A stretch of 64,000 nucleotides of DNA from Xylona heveae TC161 (lineage: Eukaryota > Ascomycota > Xylonomycetes > Xylonales > Xylonaceae), in assembly GCF_001619985.1 (NCBI RefSeq), contig NW_017264196.1, positions 1,612,001-1,676,000 of the forward strand, read 5' to 3'. Positions 32,874-44,369 of this stretch are shown in pieces (within the stretch, counting starts at the first letter, position 1; every line of letters begins with the position of its first letter). The position numbers and the translations under genes are program-made. Below the pieces are notes generated by a model. It ran no database searches. It was not told the DNA's origin and was given only the letters and a program-made list of their open reading frames with translations.

Positions 32874-35001
32874 ATTTGAGAGAGAGCATTTCAGCCGATG
32901 GACCGGTCATATAAATGAGCCGTCGCTCTATCTGCCTCGAGTCACGCCGATCGGGGCTTGTCGCCATGTTCCTCCACCAAATAATATCGTCAATACAGCG
33001 CTCAATCCTTGCTCCTGATCAAGTCAGGCTGCGGCACGGTGCCTAACTGTGTTGTGCGCCTCAGTGTTGTTCTGCGACGGGTTATTGGAACCAACCCAGC
33101 CACTGCTAGGGGCCCTGGGTAGTGTTGGTACCGGTACATGCGCACCGTACCAACCCTGCTGATCGTCGGTGTGAGCCCGAGGAGCCCGAGTCAATGGAAC
33201 GGGAACAATAAGGCAGCGGTGGTTTTAGGCTTTCCTTATGTCTTCCCGTTCCCTTTGATTTCTTGGCTCCCGCGGTTGGTGCTAGGGCCAGATCGACCAG
33301 ACGTGGGTGGGCATATATTTGCGACATCGAATTCCCCGGGGAAAATGCATGATGCTGGTCCAGTTAGGTGAAGGGTTGGTGTCAGGTCACATGGTTCACG
33401 CCAAGGACATTCTGAAAATAGAACTTAGAAATGTTATTTGCAAAAAGGAAATAACAACAGATGATAGAATCAAGAGTATCATAACAGATATTACTGTCTC
33501 TGGCGACGCTCGAGCCACAAAAAGCAGAGCGACCCTGCATCATAGCGTCCCGGGCCGTGGATATTGTTGATACATCACATGCTTTGCCACGTTCCACCCT
33601 ACTGTAGTTAACCTTCCTTCGAGATATAATTGGGAGCGCACAGATACAGACGGTCTGCGAGATAAACAGTAGATGTAGCTTCTGCTTACTACCGCGAAAG
33701 GGCCCACTGAGACTAGGAGTCCACCAAGTATAACTAAGTTACCTTAGTTATAGCTTCGTAAGCGACATATTACGGTCGGGGTGCGAACTGGGGGGCCTCG
33801 GGGGTCCCGGGGATAGTCTTCTTATAGAACAGATTTCATGGTTTCAACAGTGGCGATTTATTATTAGTTCCTGCATCGCAACGCACAATAAAAATAATGA
33901 CGGGCCATCGACGAATGATGACGATTACTTGAGAGCTCCGTCTCACAAACCAATCGAGTCGTGTCATTCTGGCACATGGGTTCCTCGAGCTAGATACTGT
34001 TGGTAAATGCTACTGTCTTTCTTCCTCTCTCTTGCATCCGTGATGGGTCTTGTTCTGCAGGGTGATGGCGCGGGGGCTTGTGATGGCAAGAGTCTTGGTC
34101 TCATCACAAAAAATTCCAAGGCAAGCAAATGAAAGAAGAGCAGAGGGAAGACAGATGGGCTATCCTTAGATTTTGTTGGACCAGCAGCCCATGCAGTTGA
34201 CATATTGTTGTGATTCCTACTCACGTTAGCCAAAGCTCAGGTAAGCCCAGGCGCTCCCTCGGAAGCCTAGGAGTAGGCCAGGTGAAACCCGCCATTAGAG
34301 TGTCGTTGGTGGCTGCCTTTTTCTCCACCCCTCCACAGCACCAAGGAGCCATCTATCTACTAACTTGCCGTGGTTCTGGCAAGTTATACGGAGTTACTTA
34401 CGTACTAACTTGTCGCCGTTCAGTCATCGATTCGCACTTATGTCCTATCTCGGCCCTAATTTTCGCCCTCCGATGCATCTTTTGCTGCTACCACCCTTAA
34501 CTAAATCGATAACGAAGGAGACCGTCCCTTTAGTCTCCACATTGATGCTTCTATCTTATTTGAACCCCACAGGCCATCACGCCTTCTCTGGCTTTATCAT
34601 CACACTTCCTTTTCCCTTATTTATATTATCGTCCTCTTCGAATCATCTCAACCCTCTTCTTGTCAGCGCTCATCCCGAGATATCGGGTTCATTCAAGTTT
34701 GATGCTAACTACTTTTGCGTGTGCCTTCCGCTTTCGGCTGACAAAAGACCCGATTCCTCAAAAGGGGAGATTTTTTATCTGATCGGACGTCATCAGGCAG
34801 TTCCGGTACATTGACGGCCCGTACAAGTCCAGTAACTGTACAGTGCAAAACGCCGTCCCCGGTCTCTCTCGCCGATCGCTAATCGACCTGCACGGAGGGT
34901 ACCCGCTGACCGAGAATTTGGGATTATTTTTCATCTATTTTCTGAAATTCTCTAACGCTTACCGTGGGGTGAGGTTGTGCGTGGATTGAAATTATTGGTT
35001 C
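32874..35001. other. long intergenic region upstream of NAD kinase
   Basis: No gene recognised in 2.1 kb. A perfect hairpin with 10-bp arms (TATAACTAAG and CTTAGTTATA, 4-nt loop) lies at 33729-33752, followed by a G-rich stretch at 33775-33810. A variant of the intergenic 9-mer (TACGGAGTTA) is at 34387-34396. The last 500 bp are pyrimidine-rich and are probably the leader of the next gene. Confidence 0.4.
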
Positions 35002-36975
35002 ATGGCAACCTCATCCTCACCTCCTCTTCGTCCGTGGATGAACATGCAGGATCATTCTCGTCGCCCTGACGTGGCGGCTGCCGCTATGGCAACTCAATCG
35101 TTGACTTTGAACAGACCGGATATGGGTATATCCGCAAATGGCGATATCTATAGCCCGCAGAGGAATGTGGTGCCTTCTGCGGCAAGCAGCGTGCGACGAG
35201 AGCAAAATAATAAGCAACTGGGTCCATTGGATACCACCGCGGACTTTCGTGGATCTTCGACAGCGTTGGATGAGCCTTTCAGTTCAATATCAACGGCCAC
35301 TACGCTAGCAACGTATTCGCCAAGGTCTACCAACGTATCCCTTCCCCTGTCCCCTGCTTCGCCTTTTCAGTCGTCCAAAACTTTTATCGATAATCGGCAG
35401 TCGGCATCTGTGAAAGAGACCGCCACATCTGGTTCTGCTCCCATGCCGATTACGTTGCCTAGGTTGACGGCGACATCGCCTGACACCAAAGGTTTCGCGA
35501 CTACTCCATCTCCCACACTCACGTATAGAGAAACCAACGGCACCACGCCTCGTCCGATCCTATCATCGACCTCTTCTGTGCAGCGCCGACCTGATCGCTT
35601 GCCCGTCCTGCAACTCGACTCAAGCAAAGGAAACGGCTTATGGCCTGGTACCAACGATACACTTCAATCGCCTTGCTTTTTCCATCAGCGCTTTGATGAC
35701 GCCGTGGATGTTCACAAGGTGCTTGAAGAGATTGCTGGGGATGAGTGGATGTCACACTCGAGACTGATGCAAACCGCCACGGGCGTGCGCGAGGTTTCGA
35801 AACAATTGCAGCGCCGACCCATTAAACGGGCCGTCAAGAATGTCATGATTGTGACCAAAGCCAGAGACAATCACCTGATAACTCTGACTAGAGAATTAGC
35901 AGAATGGCTGATGAAAACGCCAAGATATTCATCAGATTTGGGAGTCAATGTTTATGTGGACGAAAAGCTGCGGCATTCGAGAAGATTTGATGCGGCTGGT
36001 CTATTGGAGGTGGAACCGCGATTTCAACAGATGCTCCGATATTGGACGCCTGATCTCTGCTGGGAGCAGCCTGAGAGATTTGACCTCGTCCTTACGCTTG
36101 GTGGAGATGGAACCGTACTTTTCACCAGCTGGCTCTTCCAGCGCGTTGTACCGCCCATTCTGAGTTTTAGCTTGGGCAGTCTGGGCTTCCTCACCAATTT
36201 TGAATTTCCTTGCTATAAACAAGATCTGGATCGGATTATGGGTTCCGAGGGCATGCGAGTCAATCTTCGTATGAGATTCACCTGCACAGTACACCGGCTG
36301 CGGGCGGATGGCACCAGCGCTGCGGGCGAGCAATTCCAAGTACTGAACGAACTTGTCATTGATCGCGGACCGTCACCCTACGTCTCGAATCTCGAGCTTT
36401 ATGGTGACAATGAGCTGTTGACCGTCGTCCAAGCCGATGGCTGTATTTTCTCCACTCCGACAGGTGAGTATCTTGATCCTTTTGATGTTTATTTCACTTG
36501 CAAATCACTGATCCTTGAAGGCTCTACGGCTTATTCGCTCTCCGCCGGTGGCTCGCTTGTGCATCCCGATATTCCTGCCATCCTACTGACCCCTATCTGC
36601 CCTCACACCCTCTCATTCCGGCCAATGCTCCTGACGGACACCATGCTTTTCCGAGTCTCAGTTCCGCGACAGTCTCGTGCCACGGCGTACTGTTCATTTG
36701 ATGGCAAAGGCCGGGTAGAGCTCCGCCAGGGCGATTCTGTCACCATCGCGGCGTCCCAATATCCCTTCCCAACCGTATCATCTCAGCCAACTGAATGGTT
36801 CAACAGCGTCAGTCGGACGCTGAGGTGGAACACGCGTGCTGCTCAGCAAAAGGCATGGGATGGAGAGAATGCTGACGCCGACGGGGAGACGTATGACATT
36901 GACACGATTGATCCGCTTACTGCAGCCGGTGTCATACATCGCCGTCATCTCAAGCCTCAAAGTTCATTGTATTAA
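35002..36975 (+). CDS. NAD kinase (ATP-NAD kinase family)
   Basis: The N-terminal 200 residues are Ser/Thr/Pro-rich and probably disordered. The catalytic domain starts near residue 230 (SKQLQRRPIKRAVKNVMIVT). Key motifs are GGDG in DLVLTLGGDGTVLFTSWLF, SLGSLGFLTNF, NELVIDRGPSPYVSNLELY, and the second ATP/NAD motif STPTGSTAYSLSAGGSLVHP. That last motif is formed only after removal of the intron 36464-36520 (GTGAGT donor, TTGAAG acceptor, phase 1). The intron is 57 bp and has no in-frame stop, so unspliced sequence reads through and adds 19 residues inside the catalytic motif. Spliced length is 638 residues. The enzyme makes NADP from NAD and ATP; cytosolic placement is inferred from the lack of a presequence. 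Confidence 0.93.
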   Translation: MATSSSPPLRPWMNMQDHSRRPDVAAAAMATQSLTLNRPDMGISANGDIYSPQRNVVPSAASSVRREQNNKQLGPLDTTADFRGSSTALDEPFSSISTATTLATYSPRSTNVSLPLSPASPFQSSKTFIDNRQSASVKETATSGSAPMPITLPRLTATSPDTKGFATTPSPTLTYRETNGTTPRPILSSTSSVQRRPDRLPVLQLDSSKGNGLWPGTNDTLQSPCFFHQRFDDAVDVHKVLEEIAGDEWMSHSRLMQTATGVREVSKQLQRRPIKRAVKNVMIVTKARDNHLITLTRELAEWLMKTPRYSSDLGVNVYVDEKLRHSRRFDAAGLLEVEPRFQQMLRYWTPDLCWEQPERFDLVLTLGGDGTVLFTSWLFQRVVPPILSFSLGSLGFLTNFEFPCYKQDLDRIMGSEGMRVNLRMRFTCTVHRLRADGTSAAGEQFQVLNELVIDRGPSPYVSNLELYGDNELLTVVQADGCIFSTPTGEYLDPFDVYFTCKSLILEGSTAYSLSAGGSLVHPDIPAILLTPICPHTLSFRPMLLTDTMLFRVSVPRQSRATAYCSFDGKGRVELRQGDSVTIAASQYPFPTVSSQPTEWFNSVSRTLRWNTRAAQQKAWDGENADADGETYDIDTIDPLTAAGVIHRRHLKPQSSLY

Positions 36976-37497
36976 GGGATACATCTAGTTGGACTGATCT
37001 TGTGTCTAGCTTCTTCTGTTTTTATATTATGTGACCGAATGCACCGGCCAGCATTTGATGGCGTTGGATGAAGAAATGAGCGCTGGGTTATGTCATTTTC
37101 GGGGTATATTGGTTTTATAGTATTCTATAGACAATTTGTGATATCCTTAGAATAATGGGAAGTTCAATTACATACCATAAAAAAATTCCAAGGATGGTGG
37201 TGCCTTGGTACTACATCTAGTGCAAACATCACTAGTATGCGGTTATGGCTTTGAACTGGGCACGGGCGGTCTAATCACCACAAGGCGGCTTTAACCGAGA
37301 CTAAAGTTGAATGAGGCTGCTTAAAGGACCATTTCAGATTTGCGACGCTTCGAAGGCAAAACAGCAGCCACATATCTTAATATATCTTAAGCAAGTCGCT
37401 GATATATTGTTTACGTTACCGCCGACAGGAGTTTTCTTAACGACTCTATTGGTCGCTCCGGGTGCCGGTTGATTAATTAACTTCTTCCCAGCAAAAA
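36976..37497. other. tandem intergenic region
   Basis: 522 bp of AT-rich sequence holding the NAD kinase 3' flank and the upstream region of the next gene. 'ATATCTTAA' is repeated at 37373-37390. No further feature. Confidence 0.4.
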
Positions 37498-38827
37498 ATG
37501 TGAGTTTGGCGCTGGTTCCTGCTTGTTGATGTCACGCACAACTTTGCTCTCTACCAGCTACCAAGGTGGCCATTAATTAGCCATTTTCAATGCTGACTCG
37601 AGTCATTGGCATTCCAGGCAATCCATTCGCCATACAATAGTCCGCGCCAATGCGTCGGCGCTGCCACAAATCGCCCTGTCATCACTCAAGCAACGTCATT
37701 TCCTCACCATCGCGGCCGCACCCCGAACAATTGAGAACAGCCGGAGAATTTTAACTATTAAGAGTCGGGCGCAAAAAAGATGGGCAAGCGAAGATGCCAC
37801 GGTCGTGTCCAAAGCTCCGGTCACAGAAAAGCGACCGGCAGCGCAAGAGCAGGAACAGGAAGCGCAAACGACTCCTTCAGAACCGGCAGCTCATGCAACT
37901 ACCCCAGCGCCTGCACCTATTGACCAGCATACGTCTACCCCTGCGAACAGCGAGAGTCAAATCGAACAGACATCTCTAAATATTACAGAGCCGGCTGAGC
38001 TTACGCCTCAGTCGAGCAACGCCGCAGCCAGCACTGATGCTGCTGCTGCTGCTGCTGCTGCTCCAACGGCTCCTTCCTCCTCAACTAGCGAGGAAGGCGT
38101 CCAGGACACTGCGTCTGAAGTAACCTCACCTGGTGGAGTAGCCAAGGAAGGCTTCCGGACGCTCTGGATTGGAAACCTACCATTTAGAATGAGTGTTGAT
38201 GAGCTTAAGGAAATTGTAAATGCCATTGCTCCTACCACTTATGCTCGGATATTAAAGGATACTTATGGTCGGAGCAGAGGGTAGGTGTCACACGTTTCTA
38301 CGTTTATTCTCATTGCATGGCTAAGATTTGGTTGCGAATGAAATAGATTTGCCTATGTCGACTTCGAAACCCACGAGGAGGCGCAAAAGGTCAAACATGC
38401 TCTCATCAACCGCAAGATCCACGACAGGGTGGTCCAGGTTAACTTTTCTCGTGGTCCGCAAGCATTGCCCACCAAGGACAAGCCGCTGCAAACAGTCAAT
38501 CCTCCAAGCAAAGTGCTCTTCATTGGAAACATTCCCTACGATGCATCGGATAAGGACTTGAATGCTCTTTTCCGACCAGTGAAAAATGCCATCGAATTTC
38601 GAGTCGCGATTGATCGCCAGACCGGCCATCCTCGAGGTTTCTGCCATGCTGAGTTTATCGACACCCCGTCGGCCAAGGAAGCATTCGAGTATTTCTCAGC
38701 GAAGTCTTTACATGGCCGGCAGCTTAAAGTCGATTATACCCACCAGAGAGGACGAGCAGGTTCAAACCGTCAGTTGAACCCCACGCGAGACATTGGACCT
38801 GGCAAATCAGATGCAACTCAGGAGTAA
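37498..38827 (+). CDS. mitochondrial-type protein with two RRM domains; split start codon
   Basis: The start codon is split: AT at 37498-37499, then an intron 37500-37617 (GTGAGT donor, CTGAC branch, ATTCCAG acceptor), then G at 37618. The joined frame begins MQSIRHTIVRANASALPQI and continues through RRILTIKSRAQKRWASEDA, a strong mitochondrial presequence with Arg and no acid. There is no other ATG in frame before the first RRM. An Ala run from (GCT)8 at 38039-38062 follows. RRM1 (FRTLWIGNLPFRMSVDEL, RGFAYVDFETHEEA) spans the intron 38281-38346; RRM2 (KVLFIGNIPYDASDKDL, RGFCHAEFIDT) follows. Length is 381 residues. An RNA-binding role in mitochondria is inferred; the partner RNA is unknown. 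Confidence 0.85.
38039..38062 (+). repeat. (GCT)8 microsatellite coding for Ala
   Basis: Eight GCT units in the linker before RRM1 of the two-RRM protein; encodes an alanine run that may vary between strains. Confidence 0.8.
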
Positions 38828-39769
38828 GAGACACTTTATTAAGTGAATTACAGCCCATCAGGCTTCAAGCTGCTTCCTCTGTTTTACTTTGCGCGAGATC
38901 TCCACTCCTGGCTCTGCTTCTACTGTTTACCGCCATTCCTTCGACATTTGCCCGCGCTCGGCCCTCAAATCTGGTATTTTCCCGCCTTTGTTATTGTAAA
39001 GCACGCTTGGTGAAGGGATGTGGGATTCAGACGCCGTTTCTGATGAGATGGTCGAAGTCGTTTTGTTTTGGTCTTTTCATAGCGAGGCATTGCATAAACG
39101 TTTGAATATTTCCACACATGTCCTCTTATACATATTATCTGCTTTCCTCTTTTTCTTTTTTGGTGTCAACAAGAGCAAACATGTATGCTCATTTCACTCA
39201 TGGACTTTGGCGTTTACTTCTTTGGAAGTTTTCTGAAGAAAGAAAAAGTGATTAAGTTTGGTTTCATCAAAAGAAACTCCGCGGCAAGCTAGCAGTTTCA
39301 TATTTCCTTTAGTACATATTTCTCTTTCTCTGTGATATATATATTTTATTTGCCGAAAATATCCTGATCAAAAAGATTGGAAGCTTCTAATCCGGTGTTA
39401 TTGGAGTGCTAATTGTGCATCTGAGAATCCGTGATGATAAAGGGGTTTCAGCTCATTGATGGCTGATAGGCGACTTTTCGGGTTATGTACCTTACTCCGT
39501 ACAAAGTACGGAAAGTACTTTGGTACTTTTAATCTTCCCCACATTAAAGTCAAGTCCCTTGGCCGCCTTTTGCCCTTCGGGACCCCTCGGTCTCGACCGA
39601 TTCCGGCATGCATTGCCGACCAGCCCGCATGTGCTCACTAACACTGTCCGCGGGCGAGTAGATACGGGCATTAATAACATAACTTCAAGCTCAGAGGTGA
39701 AAAGACATCGACGTTCCTTCCTGAGCATTATTGCATATACTTGTCATTTCACATACACTCGCGCCCACA
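38828..39769. other. intergenic region upstream of PEX5
   Basis: Holds the 3' flank of the two-RRM gene and the PEX5 promoter. A TACTCCGTA copy at 39493-39501 is part of a perfect hairpin (TCCGTAC, loop AAA, GTACGGA; 39496-39512). No gene seen. Confidence 0.4.
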
Positions 39770-41877
39770 ATGTCGTTTCTAGGCGGGCCTGAGTGCTCAA
39801 CGGCGGGCAATCCGTTGACTCAATTCTCCAAGCATGTTCAGGACGACAAGTCATTACAGCGAGATCGACTCGTGGGACGAGGCCCAGGCGGCCTTCCGCA
39901 AGGTCTCAGGACTCAAGGGATGATGGGAGGTCAGGACCAGGTTGGTGCTCTTCCATCTTATTCCTATATTCGCATGTGTTTTCAGCATAGCATGGCGCTC
40001 AACGTGAAGCTATGCGGTGGCGACAAGCCCGTAATTGTACGGGACCTGAATTACGGGCTAATTTGAGGTCATAGATGATGGATGATTTCATTCAACAGTC
40101 TGGTCAGATTCCGCAAGGCGTGGCGTCGCCCTTTGCCATGGATCAGATGCGGCGGGAGATCGAAAATTACTCACATAGTCCTTTGCGATCCGGATCTCCT
40201 GCAAACAACTGGGCGGCTGAATTTCAACCTGGATTGGATGACCAAGCTCGGATGCAGGCTGCTTTTCAGCAGTCGCAGCGCCGGGGGTTCAGTCCGGCCG
40301 AATTTGCACGATTTCAGCAGAGAACGCCCGAACGAGTTGCAAGTCCAGCGCCACAAGCATCGAATGCAGCAATGCAGGGCTTCCAGCGACCGCTCGGCAT
40401 GAATTACGGCATGAACATGGGACTCGGAGGCATGGGCATGGGGATGATGAATCGACCATATAGCGGCCTTGCCACACCTCACGTGGGCGAAGCCGATGCT
40501 CAGACCAAAGGAAAAGGACGAATGGTTGAATTAGACGACCATGATTGGGAGGCTCATTTTGCACAGCTTGATGCAGAGGGGCAGCAGCGAGAGTTGGATG
40601 CAAAGGCGAATGCCGCAATGGAGGCAGAGCTCAGCGATCTGGACAGGTCAGTCCAAACCGAGACAAACGAATTTGGTGACTTTGAGGGTATATGGAGGAG
40701 CATTCAAGCTGAGAAAGCGGCGAATAGGCACATGGCGGATAACCAAGACTTTGCAACAATTGCCAACGAACCCACCGTGGACGACCTCGACGACTGGGGT
40801 GGCTTCGACCACCCCATCAACACGCATCCCGTTGGCTACCGCGATCCCCAACTCGGCGAGTACATGTTCGAGGACGACAACCTATTCGACGACATTGCGG
40901 ACCCTTACACGGAAGGCGTACGGATTATGGAGGGCGGTGGAAATCTCTCACTTGCGGCGCTTGCGTTTGAGTCTGCAGTCAGGAAAGATCCCATGCACGT
41001 ACAGGCTTGGACGATGCTTGGCTCGGCGCAGGCGCAAAATGAAAAAGAAACACCAGCCATCCGTGCTCTTGAGCAAGCACTGCGCGTCGACCCCAACAAC
41101 CTCGAAGCCCTCATGAACCTCGCCGTGTCCTACACTAACGAAGGATACGACGCAACTGCCTATCGCACGCTCGAGCGCTGGCTCGCCACCAAATACCCAC
41201 AAGTCATCGACAAAGCCAACTTGTCCCCTGACGCCGACGTCGGTTTCACCGACCGCCACAAGCTCCACGAAAAGGTCACGGACCTGTACATTCAAGCCGC
41301 CCAGCTCTCGCCCTCTGGCGAACAGATGGATCCCGACGTCCAAGTCGGGCTCGGCGTCCTCTTTTACGGCGCCGAGGAGTACGAAAAGGCCGTCGACTGC
41401 TTCACCGCCGCCCTGACCTCTACCGAAGCCGGCCTCAGCAACAAACAAGGCCAGGTGCACCTGCTCTGGAACAGACTCGGCGCTACGCTCGCCAACTCGG
41501 GCCGCAGCGAAGAAGCCATTGCCGCGTACGAAAAGGCCTTGACGCTCAACCCCAACTTTGTCCGCGCCCGGTACAACCTCGGCGTCTCCTGCATCAATAT
41601 CGGATGCTACGCCGAGGCAGCGCAGCACCTGCTCGGCGCCCTGTCCATGCATAAGATTATTGAGCAAGAAAGCCGTGAGCGTGCCATTGAGTTTGCCCGT
41701 GCAGGTGGCCGTCCCGTCGATGAGTCCTCGCTCGATCATATCATTGCTCAGAACCAGTCGACGAATCTGTATGATACGCTGCGTAGAGTCTTCACGCAAA
41801 TGGGCCGCCGAGACTTGAGCGACCGCGTCGTACCTGGCATGGACGTTGATGTCTTTAGGAGCGAGTTTGAATTCTAA
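39770..41877 (+). CDS. PEX5: peroxisomal targeting signal 1 receptor (peroxin 5)
   Basis: Exon 1 (39770-39940) encodes MSFLGGPECSTAGNPLTQF; intron 39941-40074 (GTTGGT donor, CATAG acceptor, phase 0); exon 2 is 40075-41877. Total 657 residues. Cys9 in the N-terminus is the conserved residue that Pex4 ubiquitinates for receptor recycling. WxxxF/Y-type Pex14-binding motifs are WAAEF near residue 103 and WEAHF near residue 215. TPR repeats fill the C-terminal half, e.g. AWTMLGSAQAQNEKETPAIR, LNLAVSYTNEGYDATAYRTL-type and WNRLGATLANSGRSEEAIAA. The receptor binds SKL-type cargo in the cytosol and carries it to the peroxisome membrane. A large antisense frame (40948-41907) here is only a shadow of biased codon use. 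Confidence 0.96.
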
Positions 41878-41931
41878 GCGTCCTTTTGTCTGTCTTTGTC
41901 TTCTCATTTCTAAAACCTTTCTTCTCCTTCT

Positions 41932-41952
41932 TTCCTTCCTTCCTTCCTTCCT
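41932..41952. repeat. (TTCC)n microsatellite
   Basis: About five TTCC units in the PEX5 3' flank, within a pyrimidine-rich stretch. Confidence 0.7.
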
Positions 41953-42711
41953 CGGGCTTGGTATATAGAAGCGCTTCTATCGTTGCATAAGTCTCCTTTC
42001 CATTGTATCTCTCATGATCATCTTATGTTCCCCCCACATCTTTCCCATCAATTTTCCTTTTTTTTGGGGGCGTTTCTCTGTTTCTCCGGTTCCCGTTCAT
42101 TTTTCTTATTTTTTTTCTACAATACTCCATGGTACATTGATACGGGTATGATGACAATGACAATGACGGTGATCTCTTTACTTTTACCTTTTTCTTGTTT
42201 TCTTTTTCCATTTTCTTTTGTATCCTCGGTTCTGTGAATACGTTTGCCAAACCCCGCAGATGAAGGTGATAGAAATCAAATCTGGATCTGAATGTACAAA
42301 GGCTTGTTTGAAAAGAAATACGGTGTTAAATCTTATGCCTATATTATTCGATGACAGTGTTGTTTCTTGCTAGCTACATCAGTCTATCTACATGGTTTAC
42401 CCAAGGGGATGAGATTTGACTCGGACTTGTAAACAAGGGTTGTCTGTCTGCAACTAGAAGACCGCGTAGAGTTTCCGTGGGAGATGAGAATGATTTGGAC
42501 GCTGCATGGAAAATATGCGTGGTGCTATGGATGTATGAATGCCGTGAAGATGCAGTTGTGATGCAATGCATTGAATGAAAGGGACAATTTAGGATGCTGA
42601 AGGTTTTGATTAAAAGAAGACACGAAAAAGAAAAAGGAAAGGGTGAAAATAAGGAAGAGAATAGAGGAACAAGACAGGAAAATATGGAAAGAAAAGAAAA
42701 TAATAGAATTG

Positions 42712-42733
42712 AAAAAAAAAAAAAAAAAAAAAA
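42712..42733. repeat. poly(A) run of 22 bases
   Basis: Homopolymer inside a 190-bp purine-rich strand between convergent genes. Confidence 0.8.
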
Positions 42734-43063
42734 GGGAAAATGGAAAGAAAAGGAAAGAACAGAAACGCCAGACTCTGATGCAATTGCTTGCGTGACATGT
42801 GACCAGTTTGATGATGTGAATGTTTTCGCCATACTCGATATAAAAATAACAATTAACAAGGAGAGGAAGAAAAGATGCTGACTGATTGCGCCGAAAGTGT
42901 GAATTCGAAAGACATAATGCATGATACAACTCCGAAAGATGAAGGATCGATTGCTCGTAATCAGTTGTATGAGAAGTCGTAGTGACGTTAGTGGCATAGA
43001 AATGTTGAGAATGCCCGTCGTTGGAGGATATCAGTGGCATGGGAAAGCCCGTGAGGCTTCACT

Positions 43064-43989
43064 TTAACCACTGCCCTGCATGTGCTGTCCCTCTTCTTTG
43101 GCCAAGCATTCAAAGCAACACACTTCTCCCTCGACGCCTCGCTCAACGCAGCATCGACTGCAAACTTTTCTGCCAATGGGTCCAACGCTACCGGGGTCCA
43201 CGGAGCTCAGATCCGACCGGGGCACACCGCAGCAGTCTCCCTCGCATTCTCGAAGGCAGACATAACATGTACGCTCTCCACAAGCCTCGCAGTCTGCATA
43301 ACAATCTAATTCTTCTTTCCTCGTTGGCCGTCGGAAGCAGATGTGGCAGTTGTCTAGGGAGACTCGTTTCGGCTTCGGCGAGGACCCATGCGGCAGGTGT
43401 TTCGTCGTAGATGCGGAGCTAAACCCGCTGGGAGCGTTGTTGTTTGAAGAATAGATTGAGGTTGGGGATCGTAGGCGTCGCATACGCTTGCGTATCAGTG
43501 AGGCCGCTGGATGGGCGGCATGACCAGGAGCATGGATCTGGCCATGGGGATGAAAGTGGTGATGGGAGGGAGTCGTCGACAAGCCAGAATGAAGTTGAAA
43601 TGAAGACTCGTGTTCTTGGCTGAAATTTGACAGAGGCGATTGTGGAGATAAAACGTCTGGATATGTAGGGGGTGAGTTGTTGATAGTATACGGAGAGGAT
43701 AACGATGCAGGAAGCGGCGGCGGCCTAGACAGGGATCAAAGGGTAAAAAAGTCAGTTTGATCATGCACGAAAACTCCCAAAGAAGGAAAAAGAATATTTC
43801 CTGAATTTCCGTCATAGAGGTGACTCACTTTGAGATGTTGCTTGGCTCGTTTCCAGAGTGTTGATCTCTCTTCCGTTTCTTCGAACTCGGGGGCGAGTTC
43901 ATCCGCAGGTAAGCCGGGGAGAATGAGCCCATTGAGTTTGGAGTATTGCATGCATCTTCCGGCCCCGGAGGGCCAGGAGGGATATACAT
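43064..43989 (-). CDS. Cys-rich (probable zinc-binding) fungal protein
   Basis: Exon 1 (43829-43989) starts MYIPPGPPGPEDACNTP; the intron 43725-43828 (GTGAGT donor, TCTAG acceptor) is phase 2; exon 2 is 43724-43064. The product has 273 residues. The N-terminal half is Pro/Ser/His-rich and disordered, with a basic patch (SSKKRKRDQ) that could be a nuclear signal. The C-terminal third has at least 16 cysteines in paired patterns (CHICFRRP, CYADCEACGERTCYVC, CSRCCVERG, CCFECL), like a RING or other treble-clef zinc fold, but the spacing does not let me name it. Function unknown. The start at 43989 is the first good ATG; the frame stays open upstream to 44091 without ATG. Confidence 0.72.
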
Positions 43990-44369
43990 GATGAAAAGAT
44001 GTTCCGTTTGCGGTCGCAGGTGGAGAGTTGAGATGAGAGTGGCAAGGAAGAAGGAGGAGGTTGATGATGATGATCCCCCAGAATGGTTCACTTGAGGTTT
44101 AACTTAGCGATTAGATGGACCAGGTAGTAGAGACAAAGTTAACTACCGGTGTTTCGGCAGGGTTCCCTCGCGTGTCACCCCTCACACCATCCCCTGACGA
44201 CAACTCTAGTTAAAAGTTTAAGCTCAGGAACTCGCTATAAGTTAACTAACTAAGGTCCCCCTTTCTTTTTCTTTGCGTAGTATTTTCAGCCAATCACTAT
44301 CTTTCTACTCTGGAGATCGGGATTCTCTAAACCGATACGTGCAGTATGTTATGTTACATGACAATCGAT
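43990..44369. promoter_or_regulatory. upstream region with a module shared with the RPE1 promoter
   Basis: Contains CCCTCGCGTGTCA at 44165-44177 and AACTAACTAA followed directly by GGTCCC at 44244-44259. Both strings recur in the same order at 51410-51466 upstream of ribulose-phosphate epimerase. No gene in the interval. Confidence 0.4.

Larger units (their letters stand above)
41878..43063. other. convergent intergenic region
   Basis: 3' flanks of PEX5 (+) and the Cys-rich gene (-). 42590-42780 is almost pure purine on the plus strand, with a 22-base A run at 42712-42733. Frames in this stretch are low-complexity artefacts. No gene recognised. Confidence 0.45.

Noticed and set aside
39585-39590. 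CCTCGG (FarA/FarB-type site) upstream of PEX5, and CCGAGG at 48453 upstream of the lyase
   Set aside because: The six-mer is expected about once per 2 kb and also occurs upstream of unrelated genes here; PEX4 lacks it.
40948-41907. 319-codon open frame antisense to PEX5
   Set aside because: It mirrors the strongly biased codons of PEX5, has no family resemblance and no promoter context.
42374-43040. Phe/Ser-rich minus-strand frames between PEX5 and the Cys-rich gene
   Set aside because: They are translations of a purine/pyrimidine-biased stretch with a poly(A) run.
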